From: Labrenzia sp. VG12
GTDB taxonomy: Bacteria; Pseudomonadota; Alphaproteobacteria; Rhizobiales; Stappiaceae
Length of the DNA: 64,000 bases
Assembly (NCBI RefSeq): GCF_002237595.1
Contig: NZ_CP022529.1
Span: 682,001 to 746,000, forward strand
Direction: 5' to 3'
Shown here: one piece after another, positions 63,501 to 64,000 of the stretch
How positions within the stretch are numbered: the first letter of the stretch is position 1
How the letters are laid out: the number at the start of each line of letters is the position of its first letter
The notes under the pieces: generated by a model
Told to the model about the DNA's origin: nothing
Seen by the model: only the letters and a program-made list of their open reading frames with translations
Databases searched by the model: none
Translations under genes and position numbers: made by a program

Positions 63501-64000
63501 CTATTCCGCCTTGCGGAAGGGCGCATGTTCGGCAAGAGCTTCGTTCTCCCGCTCAACGGCGCGGCGCTCGTGCTCCAGGAAGTCGGCGACGGCATCATGC
63601 AGGCCTTCATGGGCGATCCAGTGCGCCGAATAGGTCGTCGTTGGAAGGTAGCCTCGGGCCAGCTTGTGGGCGCCCTGGGCGCCTGCTTCAACACGCTTGA
63701 GACCGCGGGCAATCGCGAAATCGATGGCCTGGTAGTAACAAAGTTCAAAATGCAGGAAAGGGTGGTGTTCCGTGCAGCCCCAATGGCGTCCGAACAGGGT
63801 TTCTGAGCCGATAAAGTTGAGCGCACCGGCGATATAGCGTCCGTCCCGCTTGGCCAGGACCAGCAAGGTGCGCTTCGCCAGACGCTCATTGATCAGTGAA
63901 AAGAAGGTCCGGTTCAGATAAGGACGGCCCCATTTGCGGGAGCCGGTGTCCATGTAGAAACTGTAGAACGCATCCCAGTGTGCCTCGGTCAGGTCTTTTC
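63501..64000 (-). CDS. DUF482/FemAB-like GNAT protein (N-terminus off the right edge)
   Basis: Only the C-terminal 165 residues are in the window (KDLTEAHWDAFYSFYMDTGS onward). RTLLVLAKRDGRYIAGALNFIGSETLFGRHWGC, FHFELCYYQAIDFAIARGLKRVEAGAQG and HKLARGYLPTTTYSAHWI are typical of the DUF482 family, annotated as peptidogalycan biosynthesis/recognition (FemAB-like) proteins. The complete protein should be near 380 residues. Function not established. Convergent with the tandem GNAT gene. Confidence 0.85.
   Translation of the reverse strand, partial: KDLTEAHWDAFYSFYMDTGSRKWGRPYLNRTFFSLINERLAKRTLLVLAKRDGRYIAGALNFIGSETLFGRHWGCTEHHPFLHFELCYYQAIDFAIARGLKRVEAGAQGAHKLARGYLPTTTYSAHWIAHEGLHDAVADFLEHERRAVERENEALAEHAPFRKAE

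Overview
The window reads as a high-GC alphaproteobacterial chromosome. The order lptF - pepA - holC, the cluster AI-2E permease - hdaA - ppk1 - ppx1 - rnd - aspS with purM/purN divergent, DnaA control through HdaA, and the dispersed intergenic hairpin repeats all fit Hyphomicrobiales. A marine Stappiaceae-type organism (Roseibium/Labrenzia) is my best guess, but that is inference from gene style, not a search result.

Layout. 1-4300: lptF (cut by the left edge) divergent from pepA, which carries an apparent one-base frameshift, then holC and a rhodanese. 4300-13400: envelope and accessory genes (Asn-Gly repeat protein, OstA-like mini-protein, GH5 glycosidase, HAD phosphatase, ABC-F ATPase, alpha/beta hydrolase with a divergent membrane AraC regulator, HEGGH putative metallopeptidase). 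13600-19800: ndk, YHYH protein, bis-MGD oxidoreductase, DUF983 protein, MocR-type regulator. 20000-28300: an acetyltransferase, a pyruvoyl-type histidine decarboxylase (surprising in a proteobacterium), then a minus-strand polyamine-type ABC importer with a hydantoin/Asp-Glu racemase, divergent from a GntR/FCD regulator.

28335-30401 is a nested insertion: a decayed IS5-family element containing a complete IS3-family element, both with recognisable ends and target duplications. 30400-30830 is AT-rich and has no recognised gene. 30830-50000 is mostly core: membrane proteins, amidohydrolase, Na/Pi symporter, purMN, AI-2E permease, hdaA, ppk1, ppx1, rnd, a ParA-type ATPase, aspS and an MsbA-like exporter whose stop codon abuts a 264-bp MITE-like element. 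50300-64000: periplasmic protein, PfkB kinase, membrane EAL phosphodiesterase, TetR-RND efflux operon, small proteins including a YdcH-type, an OxyR-like LysR regulator lacking the redox cysteines but with an OxyR-geometry operator, an ABM-domain protein, a solute-binding protein, a tandem GNAT protein and a FemAB-like protein cut by the right edge.

Most notable: the pyruvoyl histidine decarboxylase; the cysteine-less OxyR paralogue with a tandem ATAN-N7-NTAT operator; two unrelated mobile elements inserted at the TA of TAG stop codons without destroying the stop; and a pair of about 153-bp double-hairpin repeats inside the ABC operon. No rRNA, tRNA, CRISPR array or prophage was seen.
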